A DNA stretch of 15,395 bases from assembly GCA_022865555.1 (NCBI GenBank), contig JALHTD010000111.1, forward strand, positions 1 to 15,395, read 5' to 3'. The position numbers were made by a program, and so were the translations under genes. The notes under the pieces were generated by a model, which did not search any database, had not been told where the DNA came from, and was given only the letters and a program-made list of their open reading frames with translations. Origin of the DNA: Thermoanaerobaculaceae bacterium. GTDB taxonomy: Bacteria > Acidobacteriota > Thermoanaerobaculia > Thermoanaerobaculales > Thermoanaerobaculaceae. This document shows positions 1 through 6,960 of the stretch, one piece after another. The stretch's first letter is position 1; every line of letters begins with the position of its first letter.

Positions 1-194
1 CCCTCAGAATGTCGCCCATCGTGTCCCCACTGGGGACGAGGTTTCGTACTCGAACCTTGATCGTGTAGTTCCCAATCGTTGCCCCGGCCGCGCAGCTCAG
101 GCCTACGCTCGCCGTGCCGCTCGCGTCGGTCATCGCGATGGGTACCTGGTATCACCTTCTCACCTTCTTGCGGCTCGCCACCGTCAAAGAAGGC
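1..194 (-). pseudogene. Possible frameshifted Ig-like-domain gene remnant, cut by the left edge
   Basis: The 196 bases left of the rfbD stop hold no intact gene. Read on the minus strand, one frame (about 194 to 147) gives AFFDGGEPQEGEKVIP. A frame shifted by one base, skipping c146, continues as VPIAMTDASGTASVGLSC and then AGATIGNYTIKVRV down to the edge with no stop. A 'DGG..EG' strand followed by 'TDASGTASV.L....A....G.Y.I.V' is the usual pattern of bacterial Ig-like (Big-type) domains of secreted proteins. The in-frame stop before the ATG at 133, plus the apparent +1 shift, suggest a decayed or sequencing-frameshifted gene. Alternatively a short gene starts at 133, but I see no good ribosome-binding site there. 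Only about 60 codons are visible, so the call is tentative. Confidence 0.3.
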
Positions 195-196
195 AC

Positions 197-1054
197 TCAA
201 CCTCGCGGGTGTTCGTGCCTCGCCTCGCGGAGGTACCGGCCGAGGGCGTCCTGCCAGGGCGGCAGCTCTGAGCCCAGGATCCTGCGCAGCTCCGAGGTGT
301 CCAACACCGAGACGGCCGGGCGGGGAGCCTGACGGGCGGCATCGGCGGTCGAGATCGGCACGACCTCCACATCGGAGCCAAGCTGGCGGACGATCTCTTG
401 GGCGAACTCGAACCAGGTGGCGTTGCCGGCGTTGACCGCGTGGATCACGCCCTGGGCACCGGTCGTGAGCAGGCGCAGCAGGGCGTCGGCCAGATCGACC
501 GCGTAGGTCGGGCAGCCGCGCTGATCGCTCGCGACCCGCAGCGTCTTCGCACCGGCGTCGAGCTGGCGGCGGATCGCGGCCACGAAGTTTTCCCCGTCGC
601 CGAACAGCCAGGCGGTGCGCACGATCAGGTGCCGACGAGCGAGCTCCGCCGCTCGCTCCCCTGCGAGCTTGGTGCGGCCGTAAGCGGAGACCGGCCTGGG
701 CGGGTCGCCTTCGCGGTACGGCCGGTCCGCCTTGCCGTCGAACACGTAGTCGGTCGAGAGCTGCAGGAGGATCGCCCCGACCGCCTCGGCGGCCCGGGCT
801 ACGTTGGTCACCGAGGTTCCGTTGACGACAAGCGCCGCTGCCTCTTGCTTCTCCGCGGCATCCACCGCAGTGAACGCCGCGCAGTTGATGATCGCGTCGG
901 GACGCACGCTGGCCACGGCGCCCTGCACCGCGGCGGGTTCGGTGATGTCGAGCTCCGGCAGGTCGTAGCCGAAGAACTCGTGCCCGTGCCCGGGCGCCGC
1001 GTGCTGCAGCGCCCGGCCAAGCTGGCCCCGGGAGCCGGTCACCAGGAGGCGCAC
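197..1054 (-). CDS. rfbD: dTDP-4-dehydrorhamnose reductase (RmlD/RfbD)
   Basis: Last enzyme of dTDP-L-rhamnose synthesis: it reduces dTDP-4-dehydro-L-rhamnose to dTDP-L-rhamnose with NAD(P)H in the cytoplasm. The 285-residue protein is close to the usual family length. It shows an N-terminal Rossmann motif GSRGQLG (residues 7-13), LSTDYVFDG (99-107) with the catalytic Ser/Thr region, and the YxxxK pair in YGRTK (Tyr125, Lys129), then RTAWLFG. I chose the GTG at 1054 because an AGGAGG box lies 5 bases upstream. The alternative GTG at 1060 would sit directly on that box. It follows rfbA and rfbB on the same strand but is separated from rfbB by 193 bp of hairpin-rich DNA, so it may be transcribed partly on its own. 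Function is confident from the motifs and the neighbours. Confidence 0.95.
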   Translation of the reverse strand: MRLLVTGSRGQLGRALQHAAPGHGHEFFGYDLPELDITEPAAVQGAVASVRPDAIINCAAFTAVDAAEKQEAAALVVNGTSVTNVARAAEAVGAILLQLSTDYVFDGKADRPYREGDPPRPVSAYGRTKLAGERAAELARRHLIVRTAWLFGDGENFVAAIRRQLDAGAKTLRVASDQRGCPTYAVDLADALLRLLTTGAQGVIHAVNAGNATWFEFAQEIVRQLGSDVEVVPISTADAARQAPRPAVSVLDTSELRRILGSELPPWQDALGRYLREARHEHPRG

Positions 1055-1107
1055 GCGCACCTCCTGCCCCCGCCCCTACCCATTTCGTCGAGCAGCAACG
1101 CGAGTAC

Positions 1108-1229
1108 GCGCGGAGCGCATCGTCTTCGTGCGTCTCTGTGGGGCACGCGCTCCGCGCGTGCCTGCCGGCGCGGAGCGCCGGCCCCACATCTTCTTGCGTC
1201 TCTCCGTAGGGGTGGCCCTTGTGGCCGCC
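1108..1229. repeat. REP-like nested hairpin cluster between rfbB and rfbD
   Basis: Most of the 193-bp gap between rfbB and rfbD is a set of short palindromes. Hairpin 1 is GGCACGCGC (1142-1150), loop TCC, GCGCGTGCC (1154-1162). Hairpin 2 is GCCGGCGC (1164-1171), loop GGA, GCGCCGGC (1175-1182). Both are enclosed by an outer stem GTGGGGC (1138-1144)/GCCCCAC (1181-1187) that competes with the inner stem bases. Hairpin 3 is GGTGGCC (1211-1217)/GGCCGCC (1223-1229) with one G-U pair. A lead-in of the type CTTCkTGCGTCTCT occurs twice (1124-1137 and 1191-1204), each just before a GTrGGG start. The core GCGCGGAGCGC occurs at 1108-1118 and again at 1169-1179, and inverted at 1148-1158. This looks like an interspersed REP-type element; it could act as an mRNA stabiliser or attenuator within the operon. 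Confidence 0.7.
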
Positions 1230-1247
1230 TGCGTTCGGAAGCGGCGG

Positions 1248-2264
1248 TCAACTCAGTCGTCCTCCGTACTGCTCCTGGTAGTAGCGGCGGAACTCCCCGT
1301 CGTGGTCCTTGATCGGGCGCCACCACGCGTCGTTGTCCGCGTACCAGCGCACGGTCTCGGCGAGCCCCCGCTCGAAGGGGACCTGCGGCCCCCAGCCGAG
1401 GGCGCGCAGCTTGGCGGCATCCAGCGAGTAGCGGCGGTCGTGCCCGACGCGGTCGGCCACCGGGCGGATCAGGCTCTCCGGCTTGCCCAGCAGGCGCAGC
1501 ACCTCGCGCGTGACCGAGATGTTCTCGCGCTCGTTGCCGCCGGCTATGTTGTAGACCTCGCCGTCCACGCCGTACTCGAGCAGGTGGAGGACCGCCCGGC
1601 AGTGGTCGAGCACGTGTAGCCAGTCGCGCACGTTGCGGCCGTCGCCGTACAGCGGCAGCGGCTCGTCGCGCAGGGCGTTGGTGACGAAGAGCGGGATGAG
1701 CTTCTCGGGGTACTGGTACGGCCCGTAGTTGTTGGAGGCGCGCGTGATCACGACGGGCACCTTGTAGGTGGCCCAGAACGCGAACGCCAGCCGGTCGCCC
1801 CCGGCCTTGGAGGCCGCATAGGGGTTGCGCGGGTTGAGCACGCTCTCCTCGGTGAAGGAGCCCTCGCCGATCGAGCCATACACCTCGTCGGTGGAGATCT
1901 GCACGAAGCGCTCGAGGCCCACCCGGCGCGCCTCCTCCAGCAGGACCAGGACGCCCTTGATGTCGGTGTCGATGAAGTGCCCTGCCACCAGCAGCGAACG
2001 GTCCACGTGCGTCTCGGCAGCGAAGTTCGCGGCGAGCTGACACCCCGCCATTGCCGCCCGCACCACCTCGGGGTCGCAGATGTCGCCGCGCACGAACCGG
2101 TAGCGCGGGTCGTGCTCCACGTCCTTGAGGTTCTCGAGACGGCCGGCGTAGGTGAGCTTGTCGAGGTTGACGACCTCCCAGTCCGGGCGTTCGGCGAGGA
2201 CGAAGCGGACGAAGTTGGAGCCGATAAACCCGCAGCCACCCGTGATCAGGATCCTCGAAGTCAT
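1248..2264 (-). CDS. rfbB: dTDP-glucose 4,6-dehydratase (RmlB/RfbB)
   Basis: Converts dTDP-D-glucose to dTDP-4-dehydro-6-deoxy-D-glucose, the second step of dTDP-rhamnose synthesis, with a tightly bound NAD+. The 338-residue protein is the normal family size. It carries the Rossmann motif GGCGFIG (9-15), the catalytic triad block STDEVYG (Thr125, Asp126, Glu127) and the YxxxK motif in NPYAASK (Tyr149, Lys153), followed by RASNNYGPYQYPEKLIP, which is characteristic of RmlB. The ATG at 2264 is preferred because the protein then begins MTSRILITGG as in the family and has an AGGGAA box 7 bases upstream. An in-frame TTG at 2291 would add nine residues that do not fit. It lies 68 bp downstream of rfbA on the same strand, so co-transcription is likely. 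Confidence 0.97.
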   Translation of the reverse strand: MTSRILITGGCGFIGSNFVRFVLAERPDWEVVNLDKLTYAGRLENLKDVEHDPRYRFVRGDICDPEVVRAAMAGCQLAANFAAETHVDRSLLVAGHFIDTDIKGVLVLLEEARRVGLERFVQISTDEVYGSIGEGSFTEESVLNPRNPYAASKAGGDRLAFAFWATYKVPVVITRASNNYGPYQYPEKLIPLFVTNALRDEPLPLYGDGRNVRDWLHVLDHCRAVLHLLEYGVDGEVYNIAGGNERENISVTREVLRLLGKPESLIRPVADRVGHDRRYSLDAAKLRALGWGPQVPFERGLAETVRWYADNDAWWRPIKDHDGEFRRYYQEQYGGRLS

Positions 2265-2332
2265 CGCCCGTTCCCTGCCATCCTGCCTCAAAGGCCAGGC
2301 ACCGGCCTGACCGTCCTGCCCCGGACCGCCCG

Positions 2333-3202
2333 TCAGTGCTGCGTCAGAAGGCCCAGCAGATACTCGCCGTACCCGGACTTCGCGAGGGGCTCGGCGATGC
2401 GGCGCAGGTGGCCGTCATCGATGAAGCCCATGCGCCACGCGACCTCCTCGGGGCAGGCGATCTTGAGCCCCTGCCGCTGCTCGACCACTTGCACGAAGTT
2501 GCACGCCGCCAGAAGCGACTCGTGAGTCCCGGTGTCCAGCCAGGCCGTGCCCCGACCGAGAAGCTCAACCGCCAGCTCGCCCCACTCCAGGTAGCGGCGG
2601 TTCACGTCCGTGATCTCCAGCTCCCCGCGCGCCGAGCGCCCGAGCGAGTGGGCGATCGAGACCACCCTGTTATCGTAGAAGTAGAGCCCCGTCACTGCGT
2701 AGTGGGTCTTCGGGTGGGCCGGCTTCTCCTCCAGCGAGACCGGGCGACCCTGCCCGTCGAGCTCGACCACGCCGTACCGCTCGGGGTCGCGCACCCAGTA
2801 GGAGAAGATCGTGGCGCCGCGCTGCCGCGCCGCGGTGGCCTGCAGGCGCTTGGCCAGACCCTGCGCGTAGAAGATGTTATCGCCGAGGATCAGGCAGACG
2901 CTCTCCCGGCCGATGAACTCCTCGCCGATCAGGAAGGCCTCGGCGATCCCGCCGGGGGTCGGTTGCTGGGCGTATGAGAGGCGGATGCCCCACTGGCTGC
3001 CGTCATTGAGCAGCGTCCTGAAGAGCGGCGCATCCTGGGGCGTCGTGATGACCAGGACATCGCGGATGCCGGCCAGCATCAGGGTGGAGAGCGGGTAGTA
3101 GATCATCGGTTTGTCGTAGACGGGCACGAGCTGCTTCGACACCCCGAGCGTGATCGGGTGCAGGCGAGTCCCTGAGCCACCGGCGAGAATGATGCCCTTC
3201 AT
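2333..3202 (-). CDS. rfbA: Glucose-1-phosphate thymidylyltransferase (RmlA/RfbA)
   Basis: Makes dTDP-glucose from dTTP and glucose-1-phosphate, the committed first step of the dTDP-sugar pathway. The 289-residue length matches the short RmlA type. The nucleotide-binding loop GGSGTRLHP is at residues 8-16, followed by KQLVPVYDKPMIYYPLSTLM, the sugar-phosphate-binding block. Further family signatures are LILGDNIF, the SLEEKP motif and TAWLDTGTH. The start at 3202 is supported by a GGAGG box 4 bases upstream (minus strand, 3211 to 3207) and by family alignment; a longer frame to 3367 exists but has no RmlA sequence in it. First gene of the rfbA-rfbB-rfbD series and divergent from folE, so the 137-bp gap must hold both promoters. 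Confidence 0.97.
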   Translation of the reverse strand: MKGIILAGGSGTRLHPITLGVSKQLVPVYDKPMIYYPLSTLMLAGIRDVLVITTPQDAPLFRTLLNDGSQWGIRLSYAQQPTPGGIAEAFLIGEEFIGRESVCLILGDNIFYAQGLAKRLQATAARQRGATIFSYWVRDPERYGVVELDGQGRPVSLEEKPAHPKTHYAVTGLYFYDNRVVSIAHSLGRSARGELEITDVNRRYLEWGELAVELLGRGTAWLDTGTHESLLAACNFVQVVEQRQGLKIACPEEVAWRMGFIDDGHLRRIAEPLAKSGYGEYLLGLLTQH

Positions 3203-3225
3203 CGTGCCTCCGTGGAGTATTGTAC
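3203..3225 (-). promoter_or_regulatory. Candidate -10 element and RBS of rfbA
   Basis: On the minus strand, TACAAT (3224 to 3219) lies 16 bases before the rfbA ATG, with a CGGAGG ribosome-binding site between them. TACAAT is one base from the sigma-70 -10 consensus and stands out in GC-rich DNA. I see no clear -35 at the expected spacing. If it is used, the mRNA leader would be only about 10 bases. The csgG-like gene at 7875 has the same TACAAT at a similar distance. Inference only. Confidence 0.3.
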
Positions 3226-3339
3226 GCGGACCCGGCACCAGCCCGTGTGGTGGGACCGGCGGTTGCCACGCGCCGGCAGCCCGCCGATGGAATAGACTAT
3301 GGAGCCCGGACCATTGTCGAGGGTGGTCGAGGAGGCAGC

Positions 3340-3993
3340 GTGAGCAAGACCCTGGTGTTGGGACCACAGCACGAGCAGTCCATCGCGGACCGCGACTCCA
3401 ACCTCATCCCCAACGGGGAGGAGCAGACGCGCATGATCCAGATCGCCGACCACGTCGGGGCGATCCTGGACCTCCTGCAACTCGACCGCAAGGATCCGAA
3501 CCTTCTCGGCACGCCCGAGCGGGTCGCCAAGATGTACTTCGAGATGTTCCACGGCCTCGTCGAGGGGGCCGAGCCCACCGTCACCACGTTCCCCAACGAG
3601 GAGAACTACCAGGCCATGGTGATGGAGCGCGACATCTCCTTCTACTCCATGTGCGCCCACCACCTGGTGCCGTTCTACGGCCACGCCCACATCGCCTACA
3701 TCCCGAACCGGCGCATCGTGGGGCTGTCCAAGCTCCCACGGATCCTCGAGTTCTACGCCAAGCGCCCGCAGATCCAGGAGCGCCTCACCGAGCAGGTCGC
3801 CGACTACCTCGCGAACAAGCTGCAGCCCCTCGGCGCGATGGTCGTGATCGAGGCGCGCCACCTTTGCGTCGAGATGCGCGGCGTGAAGAAGCCCGGCGCC
3901 CTCACGATCACCTCGGCGATCCGCGGCTGCTTCGAGGACCGGAAGGTACGCGGAGAGTTCCTCCACTTCCTCGGAAGGACGAAGGAGTGGTAG
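3340..3993 (+). CDS. folE: GTP cyclohydrolase I
   Basis: Converts GTP to 7,8-dihydroneopterin triphosphate and formate, the first step of folate and tetrahydropterin synthesis. The 217-residue protein begins at a GTG at 3340, chosen because GGAGG lies 4 bases upstream and the resulting length is typical. The zinc site is visible: Cys105 and His108 in SMCAHHLVPF, and Cys176 in ARHLCVEMRG, matching Cys110, His113 and Cys181 of the E. coli enzyme. Other family blocks are TPERVAKMYFEMF near residue 58 and GLSKLPRILEFYAKRPQIQE from 128. The presence of all three zinc ligands marks it as the zinc-dependent FolE1 type rather than FolE2. Its last seven bases overlap the start of the next gene, so the two are translationally coupled. 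It is divergent from rfbA. Confidence 0.96.
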   Translation: MSKTLVLGPQHEQSIADRDSNLIPNGEEQTRMIQIADHVGAILDLLQLDRKDPNLLGTPERVAKMYFEMFHGLVEGAEPTVTTFPNEENYQAMVMERDISFYSMCAHHLVPFYGHAHIAYIPNRRIVGLSKLPRILEFYAKRPQIQERLTEQVADYLANKLQPLGAMVVIEARHLCVEMRGVKKPGALTITSAIRGCFEDRKVRGEFLHFLGRTKEW

Positions 3994-4274
3994 ACGAGGC
4001 CCTGGGCAGGAGGGTCTCCGAAGAGCTTTCCGGCTGGGTGCTGGACGGCGAGGAGCTGGTCGGACTCTGGCGGTTTCCCGACTTTGGCGCGGCGCTTGCC
4101 GCCGCGGTGCGGGCGGGAGCGCTGGCCGAGCGCGCGGACCACCACCCGGACATGCACATCGGCTGGGGAAGGCTCGAGGTCCGCCTCACGACCCACAGCG
4201 CGAAAGCGCTCACCGTGCGCGACGTGGAGCTCGCCGGCAAGGTCGGCAAGGCGCTCGGCCCGCCCCAGGGGTAG
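3987..4274 (+). CDS. Pterin-4a-carbinolamine dehydratase family protein
   Basis: Small 95-residue protein of the PCD/DCoH family. The classic enzyme dehydrates 4a-hydroxytetrahydropterin so that the cofactor used by aromatic amino acid hydroxylases is regenerated. The family signature is complete: HHPD at 52-55, W60, a THSAKALTVRDVELA segment at 69-83. The catalytic histidines should be His52, His53 and His70. The GTG at 3987 overlaps the folE stop in the string GTGGTAG and has a GGAAGGA box upstream, so I take it as the start. The pairing with folE fits a pterin role. No aromatic amino acid hydroxylase gene is in the window, so it could instead be one of the PCD homologues tied to other pterin or molybdopterin functions. 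It ends 12 bp from the convergent gene. Confidence 0.9.
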   Translation: MVDEALGRRVSEELSGWVLDGEELVGLWRFPDFGAALAAAVRAGALAERADHHPDMHIGWGRLEVRLTTHSAKALTVRDVELAGKVGKALGPPQG

Positions 4275-4286
4275 CGCCGGCACGCG

Positions 4287-4730
4287 CTAGAACGCCACCT
4301 GGACGAAGAGGTACACCCGGGTCGCGGCCGCCAGGGCGCTCCCGTCCGCGGTGACCTTCTGCTTCTCGTCGAAGGGCTTGCCGGCCTTGGCCTTGAACGG
4401 CTCCAGGATGACGCGCGCGAGGCCCCGGCCACTGGCGTCCTCGAGGAGCAGCACGGTGGTCAGCGTGGCCTTCTTTTCGGCCGCGTTGCTCCCGACGACC
4501 TGCGCCTGGCACTTCACGGTCTCGCCGGCCCGGACCTCCTGCTGCGCGGTCAGGGTCACGCTGTCGAGGAGAACCCCCTGCACGTCCGCGCGCACCGCTA
4601 TCGGCTGCCCGAGGCTGAAGGGGTAGTCACTCTGAAACGGGTTCTCGGCGGGAGCGTAGGCGGGACCTTGTTGCGCAGAGGCGAGGCCCGCGATCACCGT
4701 AGCAAGCAGCGCAAACCGCACGCGATCCAT
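4287..4730 (-). CDS. Small secreted protein of unknown function
   Basis: Not a family I recognise. The 147-residue protein starts at the ATG at 4730, which gives a clear signal peptide: a charged start MDRVR, a hydrophobic core LLATVIAGL, and a cleavage site LASA|QQ near residue 19. The mature part alternates hydrophobic residues in a beta-strand pattern (QPIAVRADVQGVLLDSVTLT; RVYLFVQVAF at the end), suggesting a single beta-sandwich domain exported to the periplasm or surface. There is one cysteine and no lipobox. Longer in-frame upstream sequence (to 4985) overlaps the kinase gene and looks non-coding. It lies 116 bp after the kinase on the same strand, so it may belong with the kinase and the CsgG-like gene in one envelope module. 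Confidence 0.75.
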   Translation of the reverse strand: MDRVRFALLATVIAGLASAQQGPAYAPAENPFQSDYPFSLGQPIAVRADVQGVLLDSVTLTAQQEVRAGETVKCQAQVVGSNAAEKKATLTTVLLLEDASGRGLARVILEPFKAKAGKPFDEKQKVTADGSALAAATRVYLFVQVAF

Positions 4731-4846
4731 GCCGACCTGCCCGAAAGGGCGAATCCAGACTCGCGCGATGGTCACGTTCCCGAGTCTACCCCACGGTCTG
4801 CTCGGCTGCCAGAGCCGCCCCGCTTCATGCCTGGCGTCACCGGCGG

Positions 4847-6835
4847 TCAGCGGACCTGCTGGGCAATCTCCCGGGCCAGCGGCCCGAGAGCTCTCTCGGT
4901 GGACCGCTCGATGGTGAGCGTCGTGTACTCGATGGTCGCGGAAAGCGAGCGCCCCCTCGGCCGCCCGGTCGCCACGTCGTAGCACGTCACGGTGACCCGG
5001 GACGAGTACGCTACGTCGTAGCGGTCCATGTACTGCAGCTCGCGCTGCCCGGCGGGGACCACCCGGGCCAGGGCGAGCACCGCCACGCCCGCACCGCGCA
5101 GGGCCCGGATCAACTCCTCCGTCCCGGGCTCACCCTCCCCGCGCACCAGGCCTTCGGTGGCCGGCAGCGTGGCCGCATCGAGAGGCTGCAGTCCGGCCGC
5201 CTGCAGCTCGGACTGCACGAAGCTCGAGACCGTTCCGACGAGAAGCTGCTCCCCGACCGCGGCGACAGCCACTCCGGCAAGCGCCGGTGCAGGCTGCTGC
5301 TCCTGCGCGCGTGCAGCGGCCGCCGAAACGGCCGCCGCACCGCGTGGGGCGGCGCGTGATCCTCCACGTGAGCTCCCCTGCGGCGCCTCGACCTGCGGTG
5401 GCGAAAGCCGAGCCGTGCCCTGCGAGGCTGCCGCTGCGGCAGCAGCCGACTCCCCCGCCGCCGCCTGGGTCTGCCGGCCCGTCCCCGCGGGCCCGGCCGG
5501 CTGCCCTTGTCGCGTCTCGCCGGCCTCGCGCGTGCCGAGACCGGTTGACGCGCCCGGCACCGGAGCGGCCTTCCCCGCCTGCCTGGCCTGCGCGCTCGGG
5601 CCCCCCCACGGGAGGAAGCGCCTGACGAGCGGCGACCGCACGGCCAGGAAAAGCGCAACGGCCAGAGCGACCACGGTGACACCGATGACGGCGACGATCA
5701 CGACCGGTGCCTTCGATCCCCTCGCCACGGACGCCGGCACAGGCAACGCCTGCGGTGCTGGGACGAGCGCCGAGGCGGCGGCGGCCGGAGCGGCGCCCGA
5801 GGCCACCGCTCGCGGAGGAGCAGCCTCCGAGGATGGGAAGACCACTCCGGCCTGGCCGGGCGCGGCTGGCGGCGCACCCGAGGGCATGCGCTCGGTCTCT
5901 CCGGCGAGCTCGAAGGCGCTCGGCAGCGTCGGATCCCGGCGGGCGGCCCCACCGGTCGCCGCGGCTGCCGCTGCGGCTCCCGCGCCGGCGAGGCCCCTCG
6001 ATGCGACCCGCACACCCAGGGCCCCGAGGCACTCCTCCAGGTCCGCCACCAGCTCGTGGCAGCTCTGGTAGCGCTGGTCGCGGTCTTTCGCGATCATCCG
6101 GTGCACGATGCCACGCGTTTTCTCGTCCACCGCCTGGTTGAGGGTCGTGATGTCGGGCGGCTCCTCGTGGAGGATCTTGCGCAGCAGCGCCAGCGGGCTG
6201 TCGGCCTGGAAGGGCATCCTCCCGCTCAGGACTTCGTAGAAGGTCACGCCCAGCGAGTAGATGTCGGTCCGCTGGTCCACCGGCTGCGCCATGCACTGCT
6301 CGGGCGAGAGGTAGCCGGGCGTGCCGACGAGCATCCCCGTGGCCGTCAGCCGGGTGGCGGCGTCCTGCGGAAGGGCAAGCCCGAAGTCCGCGATCTTGAG
6401 CAGCCCGCTCTCGTCCACCAGAAGGTTGGCCGGTTTGATGTCGCGGTGGAGGAAGCCCCTGTCGTGCGCCACGGCGAGCCCGTTGGCCGCCTGCAGCATG
6501 TACTGCGTCGCCCGCGGGTTGTCGATCTTCCCCTCCTCCTTGACCATGGCGAGCAACGACTTGCCCTTCACGTACTCCATGACGAAGTAGTGCCGGCCGT
6601 TGTCCTCGCCGATGAAGAAGATCTGGATGATGTTGGGATGGCTGAGGGCGGCGGCCGCCTGGGCCTCGCGGACGAAGCGCGTCACGAAGCTGGGGTCCCC
6701 GGACAGCTGCTCGCCCAGCACCTTGATCGCCACGAAGCGGTTGAGCGACTCCTCGTGGGCCTTGTAGACGACCCCCATGCCGCCGCGCCCGAGCTCGGAC
6801 ACGATCGTGTAGTGGCCTATCTTTCCTGTGGCCAT
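4847..6835 (-). CDS. Transmembrane Ser/Thr protein kinase (PknB-like catalytic domain)
   Basis: Eukaryotic-like Ser/Thr kinase of 662 residues. The catalytic domain occupies about 8-270: glycine loop ELGRGGMGVVYKA (14-26), Lys38 in VAIK, Glu57, the catalytic loop HRDIKPANLL (130-139), DFG at 150-152 and the P+1 loop GTPGYLSPEQ (171-180). All active-site residues are present, so it should be active. An Ala/Pro-rich linker follows, then one membrane helix at about 376-400, a second low-complexity linker, and a C-terminal domain at about 518-662. That domain lacks PASTA repeats and reads like an alpha/beta fold of the CsgG/LpoB type (VGTVSSFVQSELQAAGLQPLD, AGVAVLALARV). That placement is inference. 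With the kinase inside, the C-terminal domain should lie outside the membrane. An RBS (GAGGGGGAT) precedes the ATG. It lies 125 bp after the CsgG-like gene. Confidence 0.93.
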   Translation of the reverse strand: MATGKIGHYTIVSELGRGGMGVVYKAHEESLNRFVAIKVLGEQLSGDPSFVTRFVREAQAAAALSHPNIIQIFFIGEDNGRHYFVMEYVKGKSLLAMVKEEGKIDNPRATQYMLQAANGLAVAHDRGFLHRDIKPANLLVDESGLLKIADFGLALPQDAATRLTATGMLVGTPGYLSPEQCMAQPVDQRTDIYSLGVTFYEVLSGRMPFQADSPLALLRKILHEEPPDITTLNQAVDEKTRGIVHRMIAKDRDQRYQSCHELVADLEECLGALGVRVASRGLAGAGAAAAAAATGGAARRDPTLPSAFELAGETERMPSGAPPAAPGQAGVVFPSSEAAPPRAVASGAAPAAAASALVPAPQALPVPASVARGSKAPVVIVAVIGVTVVALAVALFLAVRSPLVRRFLPWGGPSAQARQAGKAAPVPGASTGLGTREAGETRQGQPAGPAGTGRQTQAAAGESAAAAAAASQGTARLSPPQVEAPQGSSRGGSRAAPRGAAAVSAAAARAQEQQPAPALAGVAVAAVGEQLLVGTVSSFVQSELQAAGLQPLDAATLPATEGLVRGEGEPGTEELIRALRGAGVAVLALARVVPAGQRELQYMDRYDVAYSSRVTVTCYDVATGRPRGRSLSATIEYTTLTIERSTERALGPLAREIAQQVR

Positions 6836-6903
6836 CGCGGTATCCCCCTCGCCCGGGCCGGTCCCTGGGATCGATCGTTGGCGCCCAGCGGCAACGCCAC
6901 GCC

Positions 6904-6938
6904 GGCCGCGCCTACCACAACGGGGTCCTGGCGCGGCC
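6904..6938. repeat. Inverted repeat between csgG-like gene and kinase gene
   Basis: A perfect 9-bp inverted repeat, GGCCGCGCC (6904-6912) and GGCGCGGCC (6930-6938), with a 17-base loop. It sits in the 125-bp gap between the CsgG-like gene and the kinase gene. No T-tract follows on either strand, so it is not a typical intrinsic terminator. It could be an mRNA processing or attenuating hairpin, or a dimeric operator. In DNA this GC-rich chance cannot be excluded. Confidence 0.35.
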
Positions 6939-6960
6939 GTCTACCACCGACACCCTACCG

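Noticed and set aside
398..1312. A 304-codon plus-strand frame opposite rfbD
   Set aside because: Shadow of rfbD in a complementary frame; it continues through the REP hairpins and shows no family sequence.
6904..6938. Intrinsic terminator after the csgG-like gene
   Set aside because: The 9-bp stem is perfect, but the 17-base loop is long and no T-tract follows on either strand.
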